This document shows positions 25,454-35,825 of a stretch of DNA of 64,000 nucleotides, one piece after another. Under the pieces are notes generated by a model that saw only the letters and a list, made by a program, of their open reading frames with translations, made no database searches and had not been told where the DNA came from. The stretch's first letter is position 1, and every line of letters begins with the position of its first letter. Location of the stretch: positions 1-64,000 of the forward strand of contig JACVCL010000001.1 of assembly GCA_016742075.1 (NCBI GenBank), given 5' to 3'. The translations under genes were made by a program, and so were the position numbers. This stretch comes from Phycisphaerales bacterium (GTDB taxonomy: Bacteria > Planctomycetota > Phycisphaerae > Phycisphaerales > UBA1924).

Positions 25454-25471
25454 GCCGTCGGCCCCGACGGC
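25454..25471. terminator. Hairpin between convergent genes
   Basis: A 7-bp G+C stem (25454-25460 with 25465-25471) with loop GCCC sits in the 32-bp gap between the stop codons of the DUF4286 gene and the first dockerin gene. It has no T-run on either side, so it is only a candidate bidirectional terminator. Confidence 0.3.
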
Positions 25472-25474
25472 CGC

Positions 25475-28321
25475 TCAGGGCCCTTGGCAGCCGAAGTTCA
25501 CCAGAAGGATGGTCAGGTCGTTGGCCCCGACGCTGCCGTTGCGATCGAGGTCGGCCGCGGCGTCCCAGGCCGGCGAGGGCGGCGGACCGGCGGTCGAGCC
25601 GAAGGCCACCAGCAGGCGTGTGAGGTCATTGGCCCCCACGCTGCAGTTGCCGTCGACATCCCCCGGGCACGGGCACGCGGTGCAGGCCTCGGTGGCGAGG
25701 CTCAGGCGGTAGGGCGAACAGGGCATGCCGCTGAGCGGGTTGGATGCAGACACGGCCTGCGGCCGGAGCATGAAGTAGTAGGTTCCCGGCGGCAGGCAGC
25801 CCTGAAGCGTGACGGGCGAACAGGGCGTGCCGAGCACCACCTGCCCCAGCGGCGAGGCGCAGTTGAGCGTGGCGCCGCTGAACTGCCAGAACTCAAAGGG
25901 GATGAGGGCGGTCGTCGTGAGCGTGACCTTCCGAGGCTGGGTGAGCGTGAGCCGGTACCAGTCGGAGTCTTGCCGGTATGCGCCGGGGAAGCTCACCGGA
26001 TCGAACACGTACCAGCCGAAGGTGCCGCAGCGGGCCTCACCCGCCGGGTTGAGTGTCTCGGAGTCGGTCGTCGGATCACCGCTGTCGCCGAAGCAGCCGT
26101 CGTTGCCGGCGAACATGCCCGGCGAGCAGGCCGCTTCTCTGGCTTCAGGGGTCTCACCGCCGGCGCACGGGTTCGGGCAGCAGGCGCCCGCAGCGCAGGT
26201 GGTGTTGTTGCCGCGGTAGATGCCGCCCTGGCTCTGGCAGCTGGCCTGATCCTGCACGTTGCAGGTGCCGTTGGGGAGACAGCAGGCGCCGACGACGGGC
26301 GGCGGGCCCACGAAGAACTCGGCCAGGTACTTCGCCCCGCACTTGAGCTGCACGATCCGGTTGCTGCCCAGCGTGACGTTGGGCTGGACCATGAAGTAGT
26401 ACGTCTGGCCCGCCTCCACCACCCGGGTGAGCGAGGTGGGGGTGCAGGACGGCGCGACCGTGAAGAGGTTCCCGGCGTCGGGCGTCGACAGCGCCAGGCA
26501 GTCCGTGAATCCCCAGAGCTCGCCCCGGAAACTCGGCGTCAGCCGGAATGTCACCTGCTGGCGCGTGACCGCCGTATAGGCGTAGAAGTCGGCCTCGGAG
26601 ACGTACTGCCCCAGCGCGTTGAGATAGATGCCCACCGATCCGCACCACTTCGGCGTGGCCGCCGAGATGAACGAGAACAAGGGCACGCTCTCGAAGCACC
26701 CCCCGTTCACGACGTTGTTGTTGAAGTCCGAGCACACGCCGTCGGGCACGCCGACGAGCCCGGGCACGTTGCACGGCGCGCAGCAGACCCCCGCGGCGCA
26801 GACGCTCCCCTCGCCGCGGAACACGCCCCCGAGCGACGCGCACTGCGGCGCCACGACGGTGGTGCACGTGCCGTTGTCGAGGCAGCAGGCGCCGGTGGGG
26901 CACGTGCCGCAGGTGATGCTGGCGGTGTAGTCGGCGCACGACACGCCCACGAACGAGGGCTGGATGTACACGATGTAGCTGCCCGGCGGCAGACACGCCC
27001 GCACCGTCAGCGGCGTGCAGGCCGGGCCGTCGGCCTCGGCGACGATGCGCTGCTGCGTGCAGTCCTGCGGGCCGCTGAGCGATCGGATGCTGACGTACAC
27101 CGGGAACTCGGCGTTGACCGTCACCGTGTAGTAGCGCTGGGTGTTCGTGGAGAAGCGGTACGCGTCGCCGTCCTTGACCGCCGAGGCATCGTTGAGCGCC
27201 CCCTGGGTGCGCGACGTGCCCTTGATGATCACGCCGCAGCCCTCGTTGGCGATCGGCTCCGAAGCCAGCCCGCCGGGGCCGCAGCCGCCGTTGGTGTTCA
27301 CCAGCTGCCCGTTCGAGCACGCCTCGGCCTCGGTGTACGTCGTGCCCGGGAGCGGGCCGATCGCGCAGCACTGGACCGTCTGGCACGTCGTCCCGTCGCC
27401 CTGGTAGATGCCGCCCGTGGCCTGGCACTGCGAGGCGCACAGCGTCGAGGTGCAGGTGCCGTTGGGCAAGCAGCACGCCCCGGTCGGCTGCTGCCCGTTC
27501 ACCCACAGCTGGTACGCCCCGCCACACGGGTACGGGCCGCGATAGGCAGGGCTCGACTGCGGCCGGGAAGCCACGATGATCCAGTACTCGCCGGGCTGGA
27601 AGACCGCCCGCTGGAGGTTGGCCGGGAAGGTCCACAGCCCCGAACATCCGTCCAGATCGGCGAAGCCGGCGCTGGTGCCCGCATTCACCACGAACAGCTG
27701 GCCGCTGCAGGAAGGCTGGTTGTTCGGCCCCGTCACGATGGCGATCGTGGCGTCCTGCTGCGTCTGGAAGAAGATCTTGAGGCTAGTCGTGCACGATGTC
27801 ACCACCAGCCGGTAGTAGTCGAGATCGCGGTACAGCAGCGTCTGCTGGAGAACAGGGTCGTAGAAGCGGTACTCGCCCGTCGAGCCGCAGATCTTCGCGC
27901 CGGGCAGAAGACTCTGCAGTCGCGGCGGGTTGTACAGGCAGCCGTCGTTGTTGCCGTAGAAGTTGAACGCAGGGTCGGCGACCAGGTTGTCGAAACACGC
28001 GCCCTCGTTCTCAGAAGACGCGTCGGCCTCGCACGGGCTGGCGCACGAGGCACGGCCAGGGTCACCCCTCACCCCCACACCCGGACCAAACCCGCTGACC
28101 GCCGACAGCTGAGACCGGTCAATCGGCTCGCCGAGTGAGGCTGGCACGACTTCCGCCGCGGGCGCACGCCCCATCGATTCGGCGAGCGCCTCGGCCACTC
28201 CGGGCGGCAGCTGCTCGGGCCGCACACGCTGCAGCCCCGGCAGCGTCTGGGCGCCGGCTGAGATCACCCACCCGACCAGCAGCCACACCGAGACCGCCCA
28301 GACGAGCCAGATCGTGCGCAA
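25475..28321 (-). CDS. Exported Cys-rich repeat protein with GC-type dockerin
   Basis: 948 residues from a TTG start (GGAGG 8 nt upstream); the upstream ATG at 28474 would bury the signal peptide and overlap the next gene. Signal peptide LRTIWLVWAVSVWLLVGW...SAGA. The body alternates four beta-sandwich, PPC-like domains of about 130 residues with three Cys-rich linkers of the form GACCLxNGTC...CxxxGGxxxG...CxxxxCC. The tail holds two EF-hand-like dockerin loops, DVDGNCSVGANDL and DLDRNGSVGANDL, and ends in FGCQGP. No enzyme motif is visible; a structural, adhesive or substrate-binding role at the surface is likely (inference). It is the last gene of a seven-gene minus-strand block of dockerin proteins. 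Confidence 0.8.
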   Translation of the reverse strand: MRTIWLVWAVSVWLLVGWVISAGAQTLPGLQRVRPEQLPPGVAEALAESMGRAPAAEVVPASLGEPIDRSQLSAVSGFGPGVGVRGDPGRASCASPCEADASSENEGACFDNLVADPAFNFYGNNDGCLYNPPRLQSLLPGAKICGSTGEYRFYDPVLQQTLLYRDLDYYRLVVTSCTTSLKIFFQTQQDATIAIVTGPNNQPSCSGQLFVVNAGTSAGFADLDGCSGLWTFPANLQRAVFQPGEYWIIVASRPQSSPAYRGPYPCGGAYQLWVNGQQPTGACCLPNGTCTSTLCASQCQATGGIYQGDGTTCQTVQCCAIGPLPGTTYTEAEACSNGQLVNTNGGCGPGGLASEPIANEGCGVIIKGTSRTQGALNDASAVKDGDAYRFSTNTQRYYTVTVNAEFPVYVSIRSLSGPQDCTQQRIVAEADGPACTPLTVRACLPPGSYIVYIQPSFVGVSCADYTASITCGTCPTGACCLDNGTCTTVVAPQCASLGGVFRGEGSVCAAGVCCAPCNVPGLVGVPDGVCSDFNNNVVNGGCFESVPLFSFISAATPKWCGSVGIYLNALGQYVSEADFYAYTAVTRQQVTFRLTPSFRGELWGFTDCLALSTPDAGNLFTVAPSCTPTSLTRVVEAGQTYYFMVQPNVTLGSNRIVQLKCGAKYLAEFFVGPPPVVGACCLPNGTCNVQDQASCQSQGGIYRGNNTTCAAGACCPNPCAGGETPEAREAACSPGMFAGNDGCFGDSGDPTTDSETLNPAGEARCGTFGWYVFDPVSFPGAYRQDSDWYRLTLTQPRKVTLTTTALIPFEFWQFSGATLNCASPLGQVVLGTPCSPVTLQGCLPPGTYYFMLRPQAVSASNPLSGMPCSPYRLSLATEACTACPCPGDVDGNCSVGANDLTRLLVAFGSTAGPPPSPAWDAAADLDRNGSVGANDLTILLVNFGCQGP

Positions 28322-28458
28322 GAACAAACCTCCGCCCCCGGTCCACTCCCCGATCGCAACAGTATTCGGCCGGACCGGCGGGGGTGATCCGTTGAGTTGC
28401 GGGTGAACCGGACACATGGGGCACTGACCCCCGCGGGCGCCGAGTCGCGGGCTATCGG

Positions 28459-30900
28459 TCAGGGCAACCCGCACCCCCAGTTGGCGAGCACGATGCTGAG
28501 ATCGTTGGCCCCGATGCAGGGGTTGCCGTCAAGGTTTGCCCCGGGGATGTAGTTCGGATCACCCGGGCAAAGCCCAAACGACGCGAGCACGAGCGAGAGA
28601 TCGTTAGCACCGACGGCCCCGTTGCCATCGGCATCGCCGGGGCAGGGCTGAGGCAGGACCGTGAAGCCGAAGGCGGCCGCCCCGCCCGGCTGACCATCCC
28701 CCGAGGGCAGCGACCCCGGGGCGTTTGGGTCGGCGACCTCGCCGTCGAGGGCGATCCCGGCTGCCACCGAGGTCACGGCCGTGGACACGGTCACTGAGTA
28801 GCCGCCGGGGGCGAGCGGTCCGGAGAAGGTGAGCGTGGCGGAGAAGGTACCGGGCGTGTAGGCGAGCGTGAACGGGACAGCGGTGCCGTTCCGGGTGACG
28901 GTCACGTTGGCCGCGGAAATGTTGACGTTCTCGCTGAACGTGACGGTGAGCGCCGAGGGGGCCGCCGCGGCCGCGAACTGCGAGCCCGGGGCGGGCGACG
29001 TCTGAATGAGCTTGGGCGGCCCATTGACGTAGGCGACGTTGGTCTTGCCGTACTCAAGGATCCACCGGTTCTCGTCGAGCGTCACGCCCGTGGCCGGACT
29101 GCTGATGGGCACGACGTAGTGCTCGAGCCTCGCGTCGTTGAGGATGCTCGTGAGGGTCGAGCCGGAGGCGAAATTCACCCGGAGGTCCATCGGGAAGCGG
29201 AATCGCCCGCCGGAGCCGAAGGCTGTGCTCTGCGTCTGCTGCACGTGCAGCCGCAGGTAGTTCTGGCCGTTGACGGCGAAGGTGTTCCAGCCGAACTGGT
29301 ACACCGGCGCACCGGTGCCGAACACGCACTGGTCGAAGAACCACTGGTAGTTCTGGCCAGTCGTGCTGTTGACGACGCCGATGAAGTCGTTGGTGGTGCC
29401 CGACGAGCCCCCGAACGACGACCGCCAGTTGGCGAGGATCTGCCAGAACACGGCATCGCCGACGAGCTTGCGGAGCTGGTGGTAGGTCCAGGCACCCTTG
29501 CGGTACGAGAGGTCGTTGTTGAAGATCGTGTTGATGCTGCTGGTGTCGTAGACGTACACCGAGCCGTTGGCCCCGGTCTGCGACGGGCGCCGCGAGTTCA
29601 TCGCGCTGAAGAGCGCGGGCAGACCGGTCGAGCCGCTGCGGCGCTCCTGCCACACCGCCTCGCCGTAGGTAGCGCCGCCCTCGTTCAGCCAGATGTCACT
29701 CCAGGTGCGGCAGGTGACCCAGTCGCCCCACCACTGGTGCGCCAGCTCGTGGGCCGTTACCGACTCGCTGAACACACCCTGGCCGGTCATGGTCTGGTGC
29801 TCCATGCCGCCGGAGAAGCCGAACTGGTACATGCCGTACCGCTCGTTGATGAAGGGATACAGCCCGTAGACGCCGCGGAACGCCTCGAGCATCTGGACAC
29901 TGATCTCCCATGTGTTGCGGTTGGAGAACGTGTCCGATCCGGGGTAGTAGTAGAAATCCACGGGCATCGAGGCGGTGCCGCCGCCGCTCAGCGGGTAGGT
30001 GTAGGTCTGGCGGTAGAAGTTGTAGTTGGTGATGCCGAAGGCGACGAGGTAGGTGGGGATCGCGTACTGGCTGGCGTAGCGGAATCGCCGCCGACCGCCC
30101 GACAGATCGTCGGTCCCCTGCAGCAGGCCGTTGGCCACGGCCGTCAGCGTGTTGGGCACGGTGAGCGCAAACGTGAGCAGGAACTTGTCGGAGGTGTCGC
30201 CGGGCTGACCGACGTCGCCGTCCTTGCACGGCCACCAGGTGTAGGCGTAATACGGCTGCGACAGCGTCCACGCCAGCGGCTGGCCGCCCTGCGTTCCCAG
30301 GTTGATCGATCCGAGACCGACGTTCACGGGGATGCCCGTGTACGTGATCCGGAGCGTGAACTGCTCGCCGGCGTTGTAGGCCCGGTCGAGCGTCACGCGC
30401 CGGGTGGTCGTGCTCACGTTGGTGATCGTCGCGGGGGTCGAGCCGTTCATCGTCGCCGTCACGCCCGTGTACTGGCTGCGCAGACGGAACGTGAACTCGG
30501 TCAGACCGTTCACCAGTGAACGGATCGTGAAAGTGTTCGACCCCGTGAGCGTGCCGTTGGCCGGCGTGGTGAGGTTCGGGATGAACTCGATATCGAGGTT
30601 GCACGCCAGCACGTCGGTGTCGCCGTACGCCTCACGCATCGCGAGCTCGCCCCGCGGATCGACCAGCCACTGCAGGTTCTCCTGCGTGAAGCGGTTTCGG
30701 GCCGCCCACGCCTTGCCGCAGCCCACGCACTCGTGGCAGATCGGATCGGCGCCCGTGTCTCCCGGCTGGGCCGACTGCATGTACTTCGCGAAAGGCGACG
30801 GGGCCGCCGCCACCGCATCGGCCTGAGCCCATGCCACGCCCGCCACCGCACCGACGCAGCACCCGAGCACCGCCACGCGAGACATCGCCATCAGCATCAT
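28459..30900 (-). CDS. Exported M1-family aminopeptidase with GC-type dockerin
   Basis: About 813 residues. A signal peptide ([14 protein letters not shown]...AWA) follows tandem ATGs at 30900/30897, behind GGGAG. M1 catalytic signature: [10 protein letters not shown] (zinc His residues near 384 and 388) with the third ligand Glu in [11 protein letters not shown] (near 407), and the exopeptidase motif GGMEHQ (364-369) in place of the usual GAMEN. An unusual CHECVGC cluster lies near residue 55. After the catalytic core comes an Ig-like domain ([21 protein letters not shown]...), then two dockerin loops, [13 protein letters not shown] and [13 protein letters not shown], ending in NWGCGLP. It should cleave amino acids from the N-termini of peptides outside the cell. 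Confidence 0.9.
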   Translation of the reverse strand: MMLMAMSRVAVLGCCVGAVAGVAWAQADAVAAAPSPFAKYMQSAQPGDTGADPICHECVGCGKAWAARNRFTQENLQWLVDPRGELAMREAYGDTDVLACNLDIEFIPNLTTPANGTLTGSNTFTIRSLVNGLTEFTFRLRSQYTGVTATMNGSTPATITNVSTTTRRVTLDRAYNAGEQFTLRITYTGIPVNVGLGSINLGTQGGQPLAWTLSQPYYAYTWWPCKDGDVGQPGDTSDKFLLTFALTVPNTLTAVANGLLQGTDDLSGGRRRFRYASQYAIPTYLVAFGITNYNFYRQTYTYPLSGGGTASMPVDFYYYPGSDTFSNRNTWEISVQMLEAFRGVYGLYPFINERYGMYQFGFSGGMEHQTMTGQGVFSESVTAHELAHQWWGDWVTCRTWSDIWLNEGGATYGEAVWQERRSGSTGLPALFSAMNSRRPSQTGANGSVYVYDTSSINTIFNNDLSYRKGAWTYHQLRKLVGDAVFWQILANWRSSFGGSSGTTNDFIGVVNSTTGQNYQWFFDQCVFGTGAPVYQFGWNTFAVNGQNYLRLHVQQTQSTAFGSGGRFRFPMDLRVNFASGSTLTSILNDARLEHYVVPISSPATGVTLDENRWILEYGKTNVAYVNGPPKLIQTSPAPGSQFAAAAAPSALTVTFSENVNISAANVTVTRNGTAVPFTLAYTPGTFSATLTFSGPLAPGGYSVTVSTAVTSVAAGIALDGEVADPNAPGSLPSGDGQPGGAAAFGFTVLPQPCPGDADGNGAVGANDLSLVLASFGLCPGDPNYIPGANLDGNPCIGANDLSIVLANWGCGLP

Positions 30901-31063
30901 GCTTCTCCCGGCCGAGCCGTAAACGTCATGACCGCACCAATTCCTCAGGCAGAGTACACCCGGCCGCCGGCCCGTGAAGCCGGCATCGCCCATGTTGGGA
31001 GACTCATGCAGACCAAAACCGGCCGGCCTCTTCGGCAGCCGCCACGCCCCCCTGAACAGTCGG

Positions 31064-33214
31064 TTATGGGAGCGTGATCGAGCAGCCGGTGGCGGGCGGC
31101 CCCGCGCTGTAGTACGTGACGAGCAGGATCGTCAGCGAACCCGCCCCGACCGTCTGCCCGTCGAGGCTGGCCGGGCCTCCCGCCCCGGTGCCCCAGAGCG
31201 TGAGGATCTGCGTCAGGTCATTGCCGCCGACGGTACCGTTGTTGTCGACGTCCGCTTGGCACTTGATGCCGAACAGCCGGCTCGTCGGCGTCGCCGTGGT
31301 GGTGCCGGCAGAGTTCACCGCCTGCACCCGCCAGCGGTACTTCGCGGCCCAGTTCAGGTCCTGCGACGGCGTGAAGGAAGTGTTTGTCAACCCCGCCGCG
31401 GTCAGGAGCGGGCTGGCGAAGGCGGTGTCTGCGGGCGTGGTGATCTGGAGCGTGTACGTCGGCGTGGGCGAGCCCGAGGAGGCCGTCCAAGAGAAGTCCG
31501 GCCGCGTCGACGTGGGCACGGGGAGCTTGGCGATCAGGGCGTTGTCGGCCGGGGCGATGAGGCTGAACGCCGCCGGCGCTGCCCCGGCCGTCGTGAACGA
31601 GAACGGTGCGTTACCCGCCAGTCGGTTCCCGGTCCCGTTCACGGCGGTCACACGCCAGAAATACTGCGTGCCCGCGGCCAGCGACGGCGTGACCAGCCAG
31701 CTCGTGCCCGTCAGGCCCGGCTGGGTCCGCACCACGGCCGCGAACGCCGCGTCGGTCGCCACTTCCACCGTGTAGGTCGCGGCGCCGGCCGACGCCCCCC
31801 ACTGCAGGTTCGGAGCCGCATCGACCCCCGTCGCCCCGGACGCCGGCGACGTGAGCGAGAACGCCGCCGGCGCCGCCGAGCCGACCGTGAAGCTGAACAC
31901 GGCCGAGCCGGTGGTCAGCGCTGCCGGCACCGGCGAGCACGGACCGGTGGGCGACACATACGCCGGGGTTACCGCGGTCACCTGCCAGAAGTAGGTGCCG
32001 TTGCCCAGGGCCGTCGCCGGCGTGTAGCTCGTGCCCACCAGCCCGTTGACCGTGGTGACGTTCTGCGTGAACCCCGAGTCAGAGGCCATGCGAAGGTTGT
32101 AGAACTGGGCACCCGGGGCAGCATTCCACGTGAGCGTGGGAGTTGTGACCACGCCCGAATCGCCGTTGGCGGGGGTGATCAGCGCGAAGGCACCCGGCGG
32201 CGCCGGCACCACGTCGGGCGTGACGTTCGCGAAAATCGCCGTGGCCATCGCCCACTCCGAAAAGCACGTCTGCCCGGAGACCGTGATCGCAAACCGCTGG
32301 GACAGCGACGTGAACGCGCCCGTCGGGTTGGCGCTCGGGTTGCCCAGCAGATTGCCCGGATCCCACCAGTACCGGCGCGATTGAGCGCCCAGCCTCGCCG
32401 TGGAGGCCACGGGGTTCTGGTTGTTCCCACACCCCCAGATCGCCGGGCTCGCGGCGGTCGAGTACGTAAACCCGGCCGTCTGCGTGACCGGGTCCACCAC
32501 GAACGTCTTGTAGTACTCGATCTTGTACCCGCCGTCCCCGTCGGCCGGGATCGGCAGGGTCACGCTGCCGTTGTCGAGAGAGGTCACGTCGAGCAGGTAC
32601 GGCGAGGTGTTGGCCGCCAGGTTGATCGGATCGCCCTGCGTCTTGAAGTTGAGCACGAAGCCCGTGCCGGACACCGGCCCGGAGACCCCCGGCGGGTTCT
32701 GCAGGAAGTTGTCGTAGAAGGTCATGCCCAGGAAGAACGTCTCCGACGTGTCCTGTCGCATCAGGTGCCGGATCGACGAGATCACGTCGCCCTCGGCCCC
32801 TGGCCGGACCTTGAAGTCCTCGGCCCACGACACCATCCGCGTGCCGCTCGGAAAGGCGAAGCGCTGGCTGTCGGTGAGGCCCGTGCACGCCAGGCCCCCC
32901 ACCAGGGAGATGCCCGCCCCGGCCATCGGGCTCACGCAGTTCAGGCCCAGCGCGTCGAACACCACCTCGTTGCTGCCGCGGAGGCCGCCGAGCTCGAAGT
33001 TCCGATAGTCGATCCAGTCGGTGAGCATCACCTTCCGGCCGTCGACTTCTCGGAAAAACGCGATCTTCGTCGGCTTGACGACGATGGCCTGAGCCGCGTC
33101 CACCGTGTCATGCACCTCGATGACCTGCTCGGCCTCGGGCGAGCCCTGGGCCCACGCCGCGGCGAATGGCAGACCGAGAGCGGCAGCAGCGGCGACAAAC
33201 GAGCGGATCGACAT
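31064..33214 (-). CDS. Exported Fn3-like repeat protein with GC-type dockerin (paralogue 1)
   Basis: 716 residues; ATG at 33214 with CGGAG 7 nt upstream starts a clear signal peptide ([21 protein letters not shown]). An N-terminal domain of about 330 residues ([60 protein letters not shown]) is shared with the next two genes and matches no family I know. Three fibronectin-III-like modules follow, each with YFWRV- or YRWRV-type strands. The dockerin has one good loop, [13 protein letters not shown], and a degenerate second one; the protein ends in GCSITLP. It is probably a surface or matrix protein; no catalytic motif is seen. Confidence 0.78.
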   Translation of the reverse strand: MSIRSFVAAAAALGLPFAAAWAQGSPEAEQVIEVHDTVDAAQAIVVKPTKIAFFREVDGRKVMLTDWIDYRNFELGGLRGSNEVVFDALGLNCVSPMAGAGISLVGGLACTGLTDSQRFAFPSGTRMVSWAEDFKVRPGAEGDVISSIRHLMRQDTSETFFLGMTFYDNFLQNPPGVSGPVSGTGFVLNFKTQGDPINLAANTSPYLLDVTSLDNGSVTLPIPADGDGGYKIEYYKTFVVDPVTQTAGFTYSTAASPAIWGCGNNQNPVASTARLGAQSRRYWWDPGNLLGNPSANPTGAFTSLSQRFAITVSGQTCFSEWAMATAIFANVTPDVVPAPPGAFALITPANGDSGVVTTPTLTWNAAPGAQFYNLRMASDSGFTQNVTTVNGLVGTSYTPATALGNGTYFWQVTAVTPAYVSPTGPCSPVPAALTTGSAVFSFTVGSAAPAAFSLTSPASGATGVDAAPNLQWGASAGAATYTVEVATDAAFAAVVRTQPGLTGTSWLVTPSLAAGTQYFWRVTAVNGTGNRLAGNAPFSFTTAGAAPAAFSLIAPADNALIAKLPVPTSTRPDFSWTASSGSPTPTYTLQITTPADTAFASPLLTAAGLTNTSFTPSQDLNWAAKYRWRVQAVNSAGTTTATPTSRLFGIKCQADVDNNGTVGGNDLTQILTLWGTGAGGPASLDGQTVGAGSLTILLVTYYSAGPPATGCSITLP

Positions 33215-33377
33215 GGCTGAACTCCGAAGGTCGGGGCTGACTCCCCTGCCGAAAGCGGGGATGCCGAGAGGCGCCGAGCGCGCAAGTGCCTGCGCGCCCT
33301 CACATTGCAATCTACGCCGGATATCGGGACAGGCCAGCAGGAATCCCCGGACTCAGCCCGATTTCTCCCATATCAGA

Positions 33378-33407
33378 ACAAAGCCCCGGCCGGAAACGGC
33401 CGGGGCT
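33378..33407 (-). terminator. Terminator of Fn3-like paralogue 2
   Basis: A 10-bp perfect stem (33383-33392 with 33397-33406) with a GAAA loop on the plus strand, extended by an A-T pair; on the minus strand it is followed by TTTGTTC. It lies 34 bp past the stop of the gene ending at 33441. Confidence 0.75.
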
Positions 33408-33440
33408 CGCGGAAAGATCATCGCTAGCGATGATGCAGGT

Positions 33441-35576
33441 TCACCGGCTAGAGGACGGGGGCACGGCACACCCGAAGCCGGTCAGCAGCAAGGTGAGGTC
33501 GTTGCCGCCGATCGTTCCGTTGCCGTCGAGGTCGCACGCGGGGTTCCAGTTCGGATCGGCCGACGACGCGCCGAACGCCAGGAGAAGCAGCGTCAGATCG
33601 TTGGCGCCCACGCTGCCGTTGGAATCGATGTCGGCCACACACTTGATGCGGAACTGGCCGAACGTCGGCGTCGCCTGCACGGTGCCGCCCGGGTTGGTGG
33701 CCGAGGCGCGCCAGAAGTACCGGGCGCCGCCGGCCAGGGCCGGGCTCACGGTCAGCGTGGTGCCGGTGACGTTCCCCGAGTCGAACACGATCGACGAGAA
33801 GCCCGGATCGCTCGCGACCTGGATCTTGTAGTTCACGGCGCCCGTGGCGGTGGTCCACGTCAGGTCCACATTCCCCGACGTGTTCGGCGGCACCTTGGCA
33901 ACGATCTCGTCGTTGATCGGAGAGACCAGCTTGAACTCGCCCGGCGGGGTGTTGGCCCCGGTCGTGAAGCGGTACGGGCCGTTCAAGGAGTTCACCGTGC
34001 CGCCGACCGCGACCGCCGCGACATCCCAGAAGTACTGCGTGTTCGGGCTCAGCGGCGAAGGGACGTCGAAGAAGACATCCGTGATGCCGGACACGTTGAT
34101 GATCAGGGTGTTGGGGTCGGAAGCCGCCCACAGCCGGACGTTGAAGTTCTGAGGGGCACGGCCGGAACCGGACCGCAAGAGATCGCAGAACGGATCCCAC
34201 CGAAGCCGCGGCTGGAGGGGCACGCCCGAGGCATCGAACGGCGGCGAGAGCAGGCACGGCGCAGAGGGCGGGAAGGCGACACAGAACAGGCCGGCATCAG
34301 ACGACGCCGTGCGGTCACCCGAAAGCGGGGCATTCGACGGCGCGTTCGCCACCGCCTGCACCGACCACCTGTAGCACACGCCCGGGCAGAGGTTGGTGAG
34401 CAGCTGCATCCGCTCGCCCTCGACGTAGCCGAGCACCGTGCTGCCCGAAGAGCACGCCTCGCCGCGATTGGGCACGTCGGGCACGATGACGATGTTGTAG
34501 AAGGTCGTGTTCGAGGACTGCGTCCACTCGAACACCGGGCTCGGGCCCGTCAGGGTGCCGCCGACGGGCGAAACCAGCGAAAACGCGCCGGGGCCGGGGG
34601 GCGGCGGGTCGGCCACGTTGGCGAAGAACGACATCGCCCACGACCAGCCCGCGCGGAAGCAGGGCTGAGCGTTATCGGCCACCACGCAGCCGGCGCTCTC
34701 GTTGGCGGGGCTGTAGTTCGCGCCGACGTTGTCGGCCGGTGCACGGTCCTGCCGGAAACGGTCGGTCTGCCCGCCGAACTGGGCGAACGGGCGGTTGGAG
34801 TCGCCCCCCGCGGGCCGGCCCAGGTTGCCTGTGCCCCAGGCACCCGGGCTGGCCACCGGCGAGTAGGCGAAGTTCGTCGGGCCATTCAGGCTCGAGAGGT
34901 ACTCGACCTCGAACGAACCGTTGCCGTCGGCCGGAAGCGGCAGGCCCGCGCCGCCGAAGAGCAGGTTCAGGTCGCGCTGCTGGAAGTTGTAGAACCCGGC
35001 GCCCAGGTTCGAGAACCGCATCGCGACGCCCTGGCCCGAGATGGCGGGCGTGCCCGTGATGTCCTGGCACACCGACAGCGGCCCGGGGGTGTCGTAGAAG
35101 GTCACGAGCACCACGAACGACGGCTCGGGCTGGGCGATGCGGAAGTAGCCGCGGATCCGGGTGAGCAGCCGGGTCGAGCCGGCGGTGATCGGCTTGAGCT
35201 TGAAGTCGCGCAGCGTCGCCACCACGCGGCTGGTCGAGGGGAACGCGTACCGCTGCCCCGACGCGAGCCCGCAGGCGGCGCCGCCCACGGGCAGGCCGGT
35301 CTGCGGGTTGGCCGGGTCGAGCTGGATGCCGTCGAACACGCACTCGTCGGCCGCGCGGTCGACGCCTAGCCGGCCGGCGGGCACCCACGGGCCCATCTCG
35401 ACGATCCGGCCGTTGACCTTGCGCACGAGCGCGACCTCGACGGGCGCCACGGACTGCCACATCTCGGCCGGAACGGCCTCGAGCGGCCCCGACACCGTGC
35501 TCAGGGGCATCGGGTCGGCGGTGGCGCCGCCGCAGACGAGGGCCAGAGCGGCGGCGAGCTTCAAGTGATGACGCAT
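33441..35576 (-). CDS. Exported Fn3-like repeat protein with GC-type dockerin (paralogue 2)
   Basis: 711 residues. GGGAG lies 6 nt before the ATG at 35576 and directly abuts the ATG at 35582, so I chose the former. Signal peptide RHHLKLAAALALVCGGATA. The N-terminal domain aligns with that of paralogue 1: KVNGRIVEMGPWVPAG, FPSTSRVVATLRDFKLKP, FVVLVTFYDTPG, PLPADGNGSFEVEYL. Three Fn3-like modules follow, the last (about 560-650) ending FRIKC as in the neighbours. The two dockerin loops, DIDSNGSVGANDL and DLDGNGTIGGNDL, are both intact, and the end is GFGCAVPPSSSR. No catalytic motif seen. Confidence 0.78.
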   Translation of the reverse strand: MRHHLKLAAALALVCGGATADPMPLSTVSGPLEAVPAEMWQSVAPVEVALVRKVNGRIVEMGPWVPAGRLGVDRAADECVFDGIQLDPANPQTGLPVGGAACGLASGQRYAFPSTSRVVATLRDFKLKPITAGSTRLLTRIRGYFRIAQPEPSFVVLVTFYDTPGPLSVCQDITGTPAISGQGVAMRFSNLGAGFYNFQQRDLNLLFGGAGLPLPADGNGSFEVEYLSSLNGPTNFAYSPVASPGAWGTGNLGRPAGGDSNRPFAQFGGQTDRFRQDRAPADNVGANYSPANESAGCVVADNAQPCFRAGWSWAMSFFANVADPPPPGPGAFSLVSPVGGTLTGPSPVFEWTQSSNTTFYNIVIVPDVPNRGEACSSGSTVLGYVEGERMQLLTNLCPGVCYRWSVQAVANAPSNAPLSGDRTASSDAGLFCVAFPPSAPCLLSPPFDASGVPLQPRLRWDPFCDLLRSGSGRAPQNFNVRLWAASDPNTLIINVSGITDVFFDVPSPLSPNTQYFWDVAAVAVGGTVNSLNGPYRFTTGANTPPGEFKLVSPINDEIVAKVPPNTSGNVDLTWTTATGAVNYKIQVASDPGFSSIVFDSGNVTGTTLTVSPALAGGARYFWRASATNPGGTVQATPTFGQFRIKCVADIDSNGSVGANDLTLLLLAFGASSADPNWNPACDLDGNGTIGGNDLTLLLTGFGCAVPPSSSR

Positions 35577-35743
35577 GACCATCTCCCGTGCGAAATCCGC
35601 GGTGCAAACCGCCCCCGGCGTGTCCGGACCGTCTCTTTCAACGTACCCCAAACCTGATCGGGGGGCGAGCCAGTTCGGGGAAAAATCGGCATTCTCAGGG
35701 GTCCGGATCACAGTTCCCGGGCGTTTTCCGGCGCCCGCAGGGT

Positions 35744-35780
35744 CCAAAAAAGAAAAGCCCGGGCTCCTGCGAGCCCGGGC
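35744..35780 (-). terminator. Terminator of Fn3-like paralogue 3
   Basis: A 10-bp perfect stem (35757-35766 with 35771-35780), loop CTGC; on the minus strand it is followed by TTTTCTTTTTTGG. It lies 45 bp past the stop of the gene ending at 35826. Confidence 0.88.
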
Positions 35781-35825
35781 TTAGGGGTGATCAGCGACGA
35801 TCAGGCCTGCCGTACGGACGGGCCG

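Noticed and set aside
25196-28138. Long plus-strand open frame opposite the Cys-rich dockerin gene
   Set aside because: Arg/Gly/Ala-rich with no recognisable domain, and it overlaps the DUF4286 gene in another frame.
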